Shown here: positions 55,568 to 63,979 of the stretch, one piece after another | How positions within the stretch are numbered: the stretch's first letter is position 1 | Layout of the letters: each line of letters begins with the position of its first letter | NCBI RefSeq assembly: GCF_030813495.1 | Contig: NZ_JAUSUI010000002.1 | Coordinates: 558,001-622,000, forward strand | Direction: 5' to 3' | Origin: Ancylobacter polymorphus | Lineage (GTDB): Bacteria; Pseudomonadota; Alphaproteobacteria; Rhizobiales; Xanthobacteraceae | Length of the DNA: 64,000 bases | The notes under the pieces: generated by a model | What the model saw: the letters and a program-made list of their open reading frames with translations, nothing else | The model's database searches: none | Told to the model about the DNA's origin: nothing | Position numbers and translations under genes: made by a program

Positions 55568-55710
55568 TGACGGGGACGGTGCCGGGCCCTTTCCCTGCCT
55601 TCCCTGGGGTGCCCGACCGGCCGATTCCGGGTGCCGCCGGGTGGCCTGCGTGGAAATTCGCGGCTCGCGCCGGCCTTCGTCCGCGCTTTACCCCCGCCGG
55701 ACAGCTCGCC

Positions 55711-55729
55711 GAGGTATTCAATATACCTC
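55711..55729. promoter_or_regulatory. Palindrome GAGGTAT-N5-ATACCTC upstream of the MerR gene
   Basis: Perfect 7-bp arms (55711-55717, 55723-55729) around TCAAT. It is 145 bases before the MerR start, on the side of the AT-rich stretch. It may be an operator of that regulator or another factor; a clear 19-base-spacer promoter is not seen around it. Confidence 0.4.
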
Positions 55730-55873
55730 AGTAAAAACAAAGGATTGAGTTTCCATTTAACAGTAAGTTTCCCTAACGGAGGGTGTGACTTTCTCCCCTT
55801 GCGGCAACCTCTCTGCGACAGTGGGTCAACAGCGCTGACGCGTGACCCGTCCCTTCCCCCCGGAGCTGCCCAG

Positions 55874-56305
55874 ATGGATTTCACCTCCTACGAGGCCGAA
55901 CGCACCCTCGACGTCGCCCACACCACGTCGGGCGAAGCCGGTTTCTTCACCATTGGCGACCTCGCCCGCGAATTCGGCGTGACGCTGCGCGCGCTGCGCT
56001 TCTATGAGGATAAGGGCCTGCTGGCGCCGCGCCGCGAGGGTCTCACCCGCCTCTACAGCGCCGCCGAGCGCTCGCGCCTCGCCATCATTCTGAAGGGCAA
56101 GAAGCTCGGCTTCACCCTCGCCGAGATCAAGGCCATGGTCGCGCTGCGCGAAGGCAGCGCCGTGCCGGCCGGCGGCCTCGCCCTCACCGCCGAGAAGTGC
56201 ACCGAGCAGCTTGGCCTGCTGGAGCAGCAGAAGGTGGAGATCGAGGAAGCCATCGGCGAGCTGCGCCAGATGGTCGCCGCCTTCGCCACCCGCAGCGCGG
56301 CCTGA
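55874..56305 (+). CDS. MerR-family transcriptional regulator
   Basis: 143 residues. FTIGDLAREFGVTLRALRFYEDKGLLAPRREGLTRLY is the winged HTH, followed by GKKLGFTLAEIKAMVALREG and a C-terminal coiled coil. A ~25-residue extension precedes the HTH, a common feature in alphaproteobacterial members. No metal-binding Cys pair, one Cys only. ATG at 55874 with GGAG. The ligand is unknown. Followed by a strong terminator. Confidence 0.88.
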   Translation: MDFTSYEAERTLDVAHTTSGEAGFFTIGDLAREFGVTLRALRFYEDKGLLAPRREGLTRLYSAAERSRLAIILKGKKLGFTLAEIKAMVALREGSAVPAGGLALTAEKCTEQLGLLEQQKVEIEEAIGELRQMVAAFATRSAA

Positions 56306-56330
56306 CGCCTTCTTCCTCAGACCCGACCTG

Positions 56331-56362
56331 AACGGCGCCCCGGTGGGCGCCGTTTGCTTTTC
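56331..56362 (+). terminator. Intrinsic terminator after the MerR gene
   Basis: AACGGCGCCC (56331-56340), CGGT, GGGCGCCGTT (56345-56354), then TGCTTTT: a 10-bp perfect stem with a T-rich tail, 26 bases after the stop. Confidence 0.85.
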
Positions 56363-56456
56363 GGCGCGGCGCCGGGCGGGCGCTTGCCCACGGACGGCAA
56401 AAATCGGTTAGCGTGGGCGGCAAGGTCCGGATCACCCCGTTCAGCCGAGTACCACC

Positions 56457-57071
56457 ATGTCGCGTTCCATCGACTATTATTTCTCCGTCGTCAGCCCGTG
56501 GGCCTTCATCGGCCATGCCCGCTTTCTCGATCTGGCGCAGCGCCATGGAGTGCGGGTGAATTTCCGCCCGGTGCAGCTCGGCGATCTGTTCGCCGAGACC
56601 GGCGGGCTGCCGCTCGCCAAGCGCCACCCCGCCCGCCAGCGTTACCGTCTGGTCGAGCTGAAGCGCTGGCGCGAGGCGCGGGGCGTCGACCTCCACGTCA
56701 AGCCGGCCCATTGGCCGTTCGATCCGAAGCAGGCCGACCGGCTGATCATCGCCGCGCAGATCGCCGGCCATGATGTCGGCCCGCTGGCGCAGCGGCTGAT
56801 GGCCGGGGTGTGGCAGCGCGAGGAGAACCTCGCGGATGCCGCAACGCTCGCCACCCTGCTGGCGGAACTCGGCCTGCCGTCGGAGCTGCTTGACGCCGCC
56901 GCGCAGGACCGCACCGCCACCATCTACCAGGCCAATCACGATGCCGCCATCGAGGCGGACGTTTTCGGCTCGCCCGCCTATGTGCTGGATGGCGAGGTGT
57001 TCTGGGGTCAGGACCGGATCGAACTCCTCGACGCGGCGTTATCAAGCGGGCGGGCGCCGTTTACCCCATAG
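56457..57071 (+). CDS. 2-hydroxychromene-2-carboxylate isomerase-like DsbA-fold protein
   Basis: 204 residues with the GST-kappa/DsbA fold. YYFSVVSPWAFIGHARF is the glutathione-binding start, with Ser instead of the DsbA Cys pair; RPVQLGDLFAETGG and VFGSPAYVLDGEVFWGQDRIELLD complete the family pattern. Members isomerise 2-hydroxychromene-2-carboxylate in naphthalene degradation, but many have other glutathione-linked roles. No aromatic degradation operon is adjacent. ATG at 56457. Confidence 0.87.
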   Translation: MSRSIDYYFSVVSPWAFIGHARFLDLAQRHGVRVNFRPVQLGDLFAETGGLPLAKRHPARQRYRLVELKRWREARGVDLHVKPAHWPFDPKQADRLIIAAQIAGHDVGPLAQRLMAGVWQREENLADAATLATLLAELGLPSELLDAAAQDRTATIYQANHDAAIEADVFGSPAYVLDGEVFWGQDRIELLDAALSSGRAPFTP

Positions 57072-57107
57072 CGCGCACGCGCCCGCGTCTGGCGAAGGAG
57101 GCCGAGC

Positions 57108-57659
57108 ATGCGGCTGAGCACGGGAATGACGACACGACCTGGCCGCGCGGGCCTCATCGCCGGCGCGGTACTGCTGGCGGCGGGCGCGCAGGCGCAGCCG
57201 GGGCCGGGTACGGGGGCTCCCCCGGCGGAGGCGACCGGATTCACCATGCAGCCGGTGGAGGGCGGGCTGATGCGGCTCGACACCCGCACCGGGGCGATGT
57301 CGTTCTGCGCCGCCCGCGCCGGCGGCTGGAGCTGCGAGGCGGTGCCCGACGACCGGGCGGCGCTGGAAGCGGAGATCGGCCGGCTGCAGGCGCGGCTCGC
57401 GGCGCTGGAGAAACAGGGCCGCGCCGGCGTTCCCGACATCATGGCGCCGCCGCAGACAACGCCGGATTCACCATCGCCGAAGGACGCCCCGCCTTCCGCC
57501 GCGCCGGAGGACCTGCCGGGAGAGGCGCGCCAGAAGCTCGACCAGGCGGTTGATCTGGCCGAGCACGCTTTCCGCCGCTTTGTCGAGATGATCGAGCGCC
57601 TGCGCAAGGACCTGCCGCCGGATGGCGCGCCCCCGCCGCCGAAGGGCGAGGGGCTGTAG
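57108..57659 (+). CDS. Exported protein of unknown function with coiled coil
   Basis: 183 residues. Signal peptide (PGRAGLIAGAVLLAAGAQAQ) then a small beta-region with FTMQPVEGGLMRLDTRTGAMSFC and GGWSCEAVPDD, two Cys that could form a disulfide. A coiled coil (AALEAEIGRLQARLAALEKQ) and a Pro-rich stretch follow, then a helix (EARQKLDQAVDLAEHAF). The pattern (G-L-x-R-x-D-x-x-T-G-x-x-x-x-C) recurs in rhizobial hypothetical proteins. GAAGGAGG precedes the ATG at 57108. It follows the isomerase-like gene by 36 bases. No function can be assigned. Confidence 0.7.
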   Translation: MRLSTGMTTRPGRAGLIAGAVLLAAGAQAQPGPGTGAPPAEATGFTMQPVEGGLMRLDTRTGAMSFCAARAGGWSCEAVPDDRAALEAEIGRLQARLAALEKQGRAGVPDIMAPPQTTPDSPSPKDAPPSAAPEDLPGEARQKLDQAVDLAEHAFRRFVEMIERLRKDLPPDGAPPPPKGEGL

Positions 57660-57676
57660 CTGCCCCATCGCTCCGG

Positions 57677-58669
57677 TCAGCAGGTGCCGATAAAGGCGTG
57701 GACGCGCGCCAATGCCTGGTCGGCCAGCGAGCCGGGGAAGCCGACAAAGACATGGCAGCCGCCGGGATAGACGGCGAGTTCCGCGCCATTTCCGGCGGCC
57801 AGCCAGCGCGGCGCCATGAACAGCGTGTCGTCCAGCAGCGCATCGCGCGTGCCGATGGTGAACAGCGCCGGCGGCAGGCCCTTGAGGTCGGCGTGCAGTG
57901 GCGAGATGTCCGACGCGGCGACGTCGCCGCCCTCGCGCAGATAGTGGCCGACGAACACATTGATGTCGCGCGTGTTCAGCACCAGCGGCTCGTCGCCCCA
58001 GTTGCGGGCGCTCGGCGTCAGGCCGAGATCATAGGCGCCCGCATTGAGATTGGCGGCGCGGAACGGGGTGAGCCCGTGCCGGTCGCGCAGGCGCAGCAAT
58101 GTCGCGACCGAGAGATTGGCGCCGGCGGATTCCCCGCCAATGGCGAAGCGGTCGGTGCCGAAGCGCGCCGGCCCCTCGCGCAGCAGCCATAGCGCGGCAG
58201 CCTCGCAATCGTCCGGACCGGCGGGATAGGGGTGCTCCGGCGCCAGCCGGTAATCGACCGAGACCACGGCGAAGCCGGTGCGCTCGACAAAGCGGTGGTT
58301 GAGCCCGTCATTCTCCCGCGCCGAGCCGAGGCACCAGCCGCCGCCATGAAGATGCAGATACACGCCCCTGGCCGGCGTCGGCGGGGTGAGAAGGCGCAGC
58401 GGGATGGGGCCGCGCGGGCCCTCGATCTCGATCGACTTGGCATAGGGGCTTTCCGGCGAGAGCGGGAACGGACCCTTTCCCTCCAGCCGCAGCTTGCGCA
58501 GCATCGCCATGGGAAACACCCAGCGGTCCGGCACGGCGCCGAGCGCCTTGATGATGCTGGCGTTCACCGCCCGCGTGTCCGGGGCGATGGCCGAGGGGTC
58601 GAACAGGGCGGGATCAACCACCAGCGGGGCGCTAGCGCGCGCGGGCGCGGGGGAAGGCATCGAACTCAT
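57677..58669 (-). CDS. Alpha/beta hydrolase of the hormone-sensitive lipase type
   Basis: Esterase family with HGGGW (about 108-112) and nucleophile G-E-S-A-G (Ser about 181), DYRLAPEHPYPAGPDD and the C-terminal GTRDALLDD (Asp) and GGCHVF (His). 330 residues. A TTG at 58675 and ATGs at 58669 and 58660 are in frame; a GGAG lies 12 bases before 58669. Likely hydrolyses short-chain esters; substrate unknown. Confidence 0.88.
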   Translation of the reverse strand: MSSMPSPAPARASAPLVVDPALFDPSAIAPDTRAVNASIIKALGAVPDRWVFPMAMLRKLRLEGKGPFPLSPESPYAKSIEIEGPRGPIPLRLLTPPTPARGVYLHLHGGGWCLGSARENDGLNHRFVERTGFAVVSVDYRLAPEHPYPAGPDDCEAAALWLLREGPARFGTDRFAIGGESAGANLSVATLLRLRDRHGLTPFRAANLNAGAYDLGLTPSARNWGDEPLVLNTRDINVFVGHYLREGGDVAASDISPLHADLKGLPPALFTIGTRDALLDDTLFMAPRWLAAGNGAELAVYPGGCHVFVGFPGSLADQALARVHAFIGTC

Positions 58670-58789
58670 AGGCAAGCGACACTCCGAGGAACGGGGGTGG
58701 CGAAGGACCTGTCATCAGGGGCTGATCGGGTCTATCCAAGCCTAGCTGGCGCGCGACGTCCAGCGCGCAAGGGGGCAGGAGGCATGCCG

Positions 58790-59254
58790 ATGGCGCGGAT
58801 CCGTCAGGGCGAGGTGCGCGAAAGCGCGGTGACGCGGCGGTTCACCACCCTTCTCACCGTCGACACGCCGGGGCGGGGTTTTGTTGAGATCACGGTGCCG
58901 GTGGCGGCGTTCCTCACGGAGATCGGCGCCGGCGAGGGCGAGGTGTCGGTGTTCTGCCGCCACACCTCCGCCTCGCTCACCTTGCAGGAAAACGCCGACC
59001 CGGATGTGAAGACGGACCTGCTCACCGCGCTGGAGCGGCTGGCGCCCGAGCATGCGGGCTGGGTGCATGACCTCGAAGGGCCGGACGACATGCCCGCCCA
59101 TATCAAGGCGGTGCTCACCGGCGTGCATCTCGCCGTGCCGGTCCTTGGCGGGCGCATGGCGCTCGGCACCTGGCAGGGACTCTATCTCGTCGAGCACCGG
59201 GTACGGCCGCACCGGCGCGAATTGGTTGTGGCGTTTGTCGGCGAGGCCCACTAA
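58790..59254 (+). CDS. YjbQ/UPF0047 family protein (secondary thiamine-phosphate synthase type)
   Basis: 154 residues. The core VFCRHTSASLTLQENADPDVKTDL and VLGGRMALGTWQGLYLVEHR is the UPF0047 signature, with conserved His and Asp near a metal site. ATG at 58790 has AGGAGG seven bases before it, better than ATG 58784 where the site would be too close. Activity reported for E. coli YjbQ is weak thiamine-phosphate synthesis; its true role is open. Confidence 0.9.
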   Translation: MARIRQGEVRESAVTRRFTTLLTVDTPGRGFVEITVPVAAFLTEIGAGEGEVSVFCRHTSASLTLQENADPDVKTDLLTALERLAPEHAGWVHDLEGPDDMPAHIKAVLTGVHLAVPVLGGRMALGTWQGLYLVEHRVRPHRRELVVAFVGEAH

Positions 59255-59393
59255 AGGTCGCGTAACGACCTGCGGTCAGGCCCGCGGCGGGCCCGCCGGC
59301 CGCGCGGCTTGCGGTGGCGGTCCGTCCGCACCATGATCGCGGCACGGGCCCGCGGCGAGAACGGGTCGGTGCAGGTGGAGGGGGCCGCTGCGC

Positions 59394-60071
59394 GTGGATA
59401 GGACGACGAGTTTCCGGCTGGTGATCGCCGACGATCACCCGCTGTTCCGGGGCGCGCTGCGCGAGGCGCTGTCCCGCCAGTTTCCCGAGGCGGAACTGTT
59501 CGAGGCCGGCGGCTTCGAGGACCTTCAGGCGCTGCTGGAGCGCGAGAGCGACCTCGACCTGATCCTGCTCGATCTCACCATGCCCGGGGTGCGCGGCTTT
59601 TCCGGGCTGATGTACTTGCGCGCGCAGTATCCCGGCATTCCGGTGGTGGTGGTGTCCGCCAATGAGGAAGCCGGCGTCATCCGCAACTGCATGGAATTCG
59701 GCGCCTCCGGCTTCATCCCGAAGACCAGCGCGGCCGAGACCATGCGCGAGGCCATCGCCGCCGTGCTGGAGGGCCGCACCTGGACCCCGCGCGATGTCGA
59801 TCTCTCCGGCGGTTCCGACAAGGAGACGCAGGCTCTCGTCGCCCGCCTCGCCACGCTGACCCCGCAGCAGGTGCGGGTGCTGATGATGCTGTCCGAAGGC
59901 CTGCTCAACAAGCAGATCGCCTATGAGCTCGGCGTCTCCGAGGCGACGGTGAAGGCGCATGTCTCCGCCATATTGCAGAAGCTGGGGGTCGAGAGCCGCA
60001 CCCAGGCGGTGATCGCCGCCTCCAAGATCGAGGGCGGCACCTGGGCGCAGGGCTCGCAGCCGGCGGGGTGA
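59394..60071 (+). CDS. NarL/LuxR-family response regulator
   Basis: 225 residues. Receiver with phospho-Asp near 60 (LILLDLTMPGVRG) and acidic pair IADDHPLFRG, then the LuxR HTH (LTPQQVRVLMMLSEGLLNKQIAYELGVSEATVKAHVSAILQKLG). GTG at 59394. The convergent hybrid kinase 400 bases away is the likely partner, as in other alphaproteobacteria where transporter-kinase and NarL pairs occur. Its stop overlaps the DUF3088 gene (GTGA). Confidence 0.92.
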   Translation: MDRTTSFRLVIADDHPLFRGALREALSRQFPEAELFEAGGFEDLQALLERESDLDLILLDLTMPGVRGFSGLMYLRAQYPGIPVVVVSANEEAGVIRNCMEFGASGFIPKTSAAETMREAIAAVLEGRTWTPRDVDLSGGSDKETQALVARLATLTPQQVRVLMMLSEGLLNKQIAYELGVSEATVKAHVSAILQKLGVESRTQAVIAASKIEGGTWAQGSQPAG

Positions 60072-60427
60072 AGAGAATGGCCGCGCCGGATACGCTCTTT
60101 CTGCTGCGCCCCGGCTTCGCCGATCCGGCCTATCCCGGGCAGACATTCTATTGCTGGCACTGTGCCCTGATCGAGGGCGTGCTCGCCTCCTTTCCCGATC
60201 TGACCACGCGCCTCGCTGTCGAACGGATCGACTGGGCGAGACCTCGGCAGGCGCTCATTCGCGTTGTTGGCGAGGCGCACCAGTCGCTCCCGCTGCTCTT
60301 GCTGGCTCCCGGCGCGACCTCGGCCCATGAGACGGGCCGTCATGAAGGGCGGGGCTTCATCGCCGACAAGGATGGAATTCTTGCGGCTTTGAGCGAGAGG
60401 CACGGCTTTCCCGATCCGCATCCCTGA
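60068..60427 (+). CDS. DUF3088 family protein
   Basis: 119 residues matching DUF3088: DTLFLLRPGFADPAYPGQTFYCWHCALIEGVLASFP, then ERIDWARPRQALIRVVGEAHQSLPLLLLAPG and a C-terminal helix. Thioredoxin-like fold is suspected from the strand-helix pattern and C-W-H-C, which resembles a redox centre (inference). GTG at 60068 overlaps the response regulator; ATG at 60077 is alternative. Function unknown. Confidence 0.85.
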   Translation: MKRMAAPDTLFLLRPGFADPAYPGQTFYCWHCALIEGVLASFPDLTTRLAVERIDWARPRQALIRVVGEAHQSLPLLLLAPGATSAHETGRHEGRGFIADKDGILAALSERHGFPDPHP

Positions 60428-60439
60428 GACGGGCGTTCC

Positions 60440-63400
60440 TCACTCCGCCGCCGCCCGCGCGGCGCGGCACTGGGCGAGCAAAGCGCGCAGCGCCGCCGGG
60501 CGCACCGGCTTGTTCAGCACTTCCATCTCCGTCGCCTTGGCCCCGTCGCGCACCCGCTTGGAGCGGTCGGCGGTGATCAGCACCGCCGGCAGGCTCTGGC
60601 CGAGCTTCCAGCGCAGTTTCTTGGTCGCCTCTATGCCGTCGCCGGCATCGAGATGATAGTCGATCAGCAGTACGTCGGGCGGGGCGCGCCGCTCGCGCAG
60701 CATGGCGAGCGCCTCCTCGACGCCCGGCGCTTTCAGCACCTCGCAGCCCCAGCCATGCAGCAGCGTTTCCATGCCGTCGAGAATGGCGGGGTCGTTGTCG
60801 ATGCACAGCACGCTGAGGCCCTGAAGCGTCGCCAGCGGCGCCGCCGCGCGCGGCGAAGGCGTCTCGCGGGCGGGCAGGGCGGGCGCGGCCGGCAGTTCGA
60901 CTGAAAAGACCGAGCCCTTGCCGGGCACGGAAGCCAGGGTGATGCTGTGGCCGAGCACGCGGGCGATGCGCTCGACGATGGAAAGGCCGAGACCCAGCCC
61001 GCGCGCCACCCGCGCGCCTTCGTCGAGGCGCTGGAACTCCTTGAAGATGATTTTCTGCTTGGCCTGCGGCACGCCGACGCCGGTGTCCAGCACCTCGATG
61101 CGCAGCTTTCCGCGCCGCCGCCGCACGCCCACCAGCACCCGGCCGCGCGGCGTGTATTTGATGGCGTTGGAGACGAGGTTCTGCAGCAGCCGGCGCAGCA
61201 GTCGCCGGTCGGAGCGCACGGCGGCCGAACTCGGCACGAAGGTGAGGCGCAGCCCCTTCTCGGTCGCCATGGGAGCGAATTCGACATCGAGCTGGCGGAA
61301 GATCTCATCGAGCCGCAGCGCGGCGAATTCCGGCTTGTGGGCGCCCGCGTCGAGGCGGGAAATGTCGAGCAGGGCGCCGAGAATCTCTTCCACCGCTTCC
61401 AGCGAGGCATCGACATTGCGGGCGAGCCGGGCATCGTCGCCGCCCTCGGCGCGCTCGACCAGGCTCGTGGCGTAGAGCCGGGCCGCGTTCAGCGGCTGCA
61501 GAATGTCGTGGCTGGCGGCGGCGAGGAAGCGGGTCTTGGAGATGTTGGCCTCGTCCGCCTCGGATTTGGCCTGCGCCAGCTGGGCGTTGAGGTTTTCCAG
61601 CGCCTTGGTGCGCTCACGCACCCGCCGCTCCAGCGTCTCATTGGCGCGCTCCAGCGCCTCGGCGGCTTCCACGCTGGGGGTGATGTCGGTGAAGGTCACC
61701 ACCACCCCGCCATCCGGCATGGTGCTGACGCGCACTTCCATCACCACCCCGCGCGGGGCGAGGCGCTCCTGGAAGGCGACGTTGCGCCGGGCATAGCGCG
61801 AGAGCTTCTCGCGCACGATCTCCTCCACCGGGCCAGGACCGAACTGGCCGGCGACGGCGTTGAAGCGGATGATCTGATCGATACCGATGCCGATGCGCAG
61901 GATTTCCGGCGGCAGGTCCAGCATCTCGCCGAATTGCCGGTTCCAGGTGACGAGCCGCAGGTCCCGGTCGAACACCGCGATACCCTGGCGCACATGGTCG
62001 AGCGCGGTCTGCAGGATCTCGCGATTGTACTGGATGGCGGCGGAGGCGTCGTCGAGCAGCTTCAGCGCCGCCTTGGTCGAGACGGTGCGCTTGCGCAGCA
62101 TCAGCGACAGCACGAGCCGCGAGGAGGCGGCGCCGATGGCCGAGGCGAGCAGATGCTCGGCATAGCGGATGAGCTGGAAATCCGCCTCGCGCCCCGGCTC
62201 CAGCGACACGCCGCGCATCGCCGCCACGCTTTCGAACGAGGCGCGGGTGCGCTCCTCGCCGAGATAGCGGGCGACGGTGGCGATCAGCTCGCCCACCGTC
62301 ACCGGCGAGCGCCAGAGGCGGAAGCTCGGCGCGGAGGGGGCGTGCTCGCTCTGCACGAACACGCTCGCCTGAAGACGCTCGATCGGGGTCGGCCGGCGGA
62401 TCATCGAGGCGGCGAAGAACACCAGCACATTGACGGTGAGGCTCCACAGCACGCCATGCACCAGCGGGCTCGCCTGCACGCCGAGCAAGGCCTGCGGCCG
62501 CAGCAAGGCGAGGCCCATCGGCCCCTCGCTCACCAGCGCCGGGCTGAACAGGCCGGCATCGACCAGATTGGGCAGCAGCAGCGTATAGGCCCAGAGCGCG
62601 ATGCCGGCGGCGATGCCGGCCAGCGCGCCGAGCCCGGTGCCGCGCCGCCAGACGAGGCCGATGAGCAGCGCCGGCCCGAACTGGGCGACGGCGGCGAAGG
62701 ACAACAGGCCGATCTGCGCCAGCTGCGCCTCGCCGGTGACGCGGTAATAGAGATAGGCCAGCAGCAGAATGGCGAAGATGGCGATGCGGCGCACGGTCAG
62801 CAGCCGGTGGCCCATATCCACATGCTCCGGCGCGGCCCCAGTGCGCCCCGCCTCGTCGCCGTCGCGCAGCCGGCGGCCGCGCACCATCAGCGGCATGAAG
62901 ATGTCGTTCGACACCATGACGGCGAGCGCCACCGTCTCGACGATCACCATGGCGGTGGCGGCGGAAAGCCCGCCGACAAAGGCCACCAGCGACATCAGCT
63001 GCGCCCCCGCCGAGAGCGGGAGGGTGACGACATACATGTCGCCATCGATGAAGCCCGGCGGAAAGGCGACGAGACCGGCCACCGCAATGGGGATGACGAA
63101 CAGGTTGATCAGCACGAGATAGAGCGGGAACAGCCAGCGGGCGGTGCGGATCTCGCTTTCCGAGGTGTTCTCCACCACGGCGACATGGAACTGGCGCGGC
63201 AGCAGCAGGATGGCGAGCGCCGACAGCAGGGTCATCGCCGCCCAGCTGCCGAGGCTGAAGCCGTCGGTCAGCACCGGCAGCACGCCCTTTTCGGCCGCCT
63301 TGTCGAACAGGTCCCACGGGCCGGCGAACATGCCGAAGACCACGAACAGGCCGACCGCGAGGAAGCTCACCAGCTTGACGATGGATTCCGTCGCCACCGC

Positions 63401-63979
63401 CAGCATCAGCCCTTCCTGATGCTCGGTGGCGTCGATGTGGCGGGTGCCGAACAGCACGGCGAACACCGCCATCGCCACCGCGACGGTGAGCGCGAGATCG
63501 CCCACCAGCGGATAATGCAGCCCCAGCCCCTCGAAATCGCCGAGCATGGCGAGCAGGGCGGCGGACACCGCTTTCAGCTGCAGCGCGATGTAGGGCAGCG
63601 AGCCGACGATGGCGACGCCCGCCACCAGCGCCGCCACGCCCTGGCTCTTGCCGTAGCGGGCGGCGACGAAATCGGCGATCGAGGTGATGTTCTGCCCCTT
63701 GGCGAGCCGCACCAGCCGCAGCAGGAACGGCGTGCCCAGCGCGAAGACCAGGATCGGGCCGATATAGATGGTGAGGAAGTTGATGCCCTGGGTGGTGGCA
63801 AGGCCCACCGAGCCGAAGAAGGTCCAGGACGTGCAATAGACCGCCAGCGAGAGCGAATAGATATAGGGCCGCCCCTCGCGTCCGCGCCGCGGCAGGCGCC
63901 GGTCGCCGAAGCTCGCCACGGCGAAGAGGAAGCCGATATAGACGAGCGCGACGGCGATGATCGACCATGCCTGAAGCAT
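60440..63979 (-). CDS. Hybrid histidine kinase with N-terminal sodium:solute symporter domain
   Basis: 1179 residues in four parts. An SSS-type membrane domain (about 1-500, thirteen helices: YCTSWTFFGSVGLATTQGI, ADFVAARYGKSQGVAALVAG). A PAS domain (about 660-775) with FDRDLRLVTWNRQFGEMLDLP, a coiled coil, then a histidine kinase with AASHDILQPLNAARLYATSL (His about 822), ATPase (LVSNAIKYTPRGRVLVG, GLGLSIVERIA), and a C-terminal receiver with Asp about 1107 (LLIDYHLDAGDGI). The transporter may sense or take up a carboxylate or amine. ATG at 63979 follows GGGAGAG. Convergent with the NarL-DUF3088 operon. Confidence 0.93.
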   Translation of the reverse strand: MLQAWSIIAVALVYIGFLFAVASFGDRRLPRRGREGRPYIYSLSLAVYCTSWTFFGSVGLATTQGINFLTIYIGPILVFALGTPFLLRLVRLAKGQNITSIADFVAARYGKSQGVAALVAGVAIVGSLPYIALQLKAVSAALLAMLGDFEGLGLHYPLVGDLALTVAVAMAVFAVLFGTRHIDATEHQEGLMLAVATESIVKLVSFLAVGLFVVFGMFAGPWDLFDKAAEKGVLPVLTDGFSLGSWAAMTLLSALAILLLPRQFHVAVVENTSESEIRTARWLFPLYLVLINLFVIPIAVAGLVAFPPGFIDGDMYVVTLPLSAGAQLMSLVAFVGGLSAATAMVIVETVALAVMVSNDIFMPLMVRGRRLRDGDEAGRTGAAPEHVDMGHRLLTVRRIAIFAILLLAYLYYRVTGEAQLAQIGLLSFAAVAQFGPALLIGLVWRRGTGLGALAGIAAGIALWAYTLLLPNLVDAGLFSPALVSEGPMGLALLRPQALLGVQASPLVHGVLWSLTVNVLVFFAASMIRRPTPIERLQASVFVQSEHAPSAPSFRLWRSPVTVGELIATVARYLGEERTRASFESVAAMRGVSLEPGREADFQLIRYAEHLLASAIGAASSRLVLSLMLRKRTVSTKAALKLLDDASAAIQYNREILQTALDHVRQGIAVFDRDLRLVTWNRQFGEMLDLPPEILRIGIGIDQIIRFNAVAGQFGPGPVEEIVREKLSRYARRNVAFQERLAPRGVVMEVRVSTMPDGGVVVTFTDITPSVEAAEALERANETLERRVRERTKALENLNAQLAQAKSEADEANISKTRFLAAASHDILQPLNAARLYATSLVERAEGGDDARLARNVDASLEAVEEILGALLDISRLDAGAHKPEFAALRLDEIFRQLDVEFAPMATEKGLRLTFVPSSAAVRSDRRLLRRLLQNLVSNAIKYTPRGRVLVGVRRRRGKLRIEVLDTGVGVPQAKQKIIFKEFQRLDEGARVARGLGLGLSIVERIARVLGHSITLASVPGKGSVFSVELPAAPALPARETPSPRAAAPLATLQGLSVLCIDNDPAILDGMETLLHGWGCEVLKAPGVEEALAMLRERRAPPDVLLIDYHLDAGDGIEATKKLRWKLGQSLPAVLITADRSKRVRDGAKATEMEVLNKPVRPAALRALLAQCRAARAAAE

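Larger units (their letters stand above)
55506..55873. other. Divergent intergenic region with cell-cycle and MerR-type sites
   Basis: 368 bases between the PodJ-like gene (minus) and the MerR gene (plus). It contains GANTC (55544-55548), a CtrA-like site (55551-55567) and a palindrome (55711-55729). 55730-55780 is AT-rich and likely promoter-like for the MerR gene. No further gene seen. Confidence 0.5.

Noticed and set aside
53046-55748. Plus-strand open frame of 900 residues opposite the PodJ-like gene
   Set aside because: Gly/Arg-rich, no domain, no ribosome site; it is the antisense frame of an Ala/Pro-rich gene with strong third-position GC.
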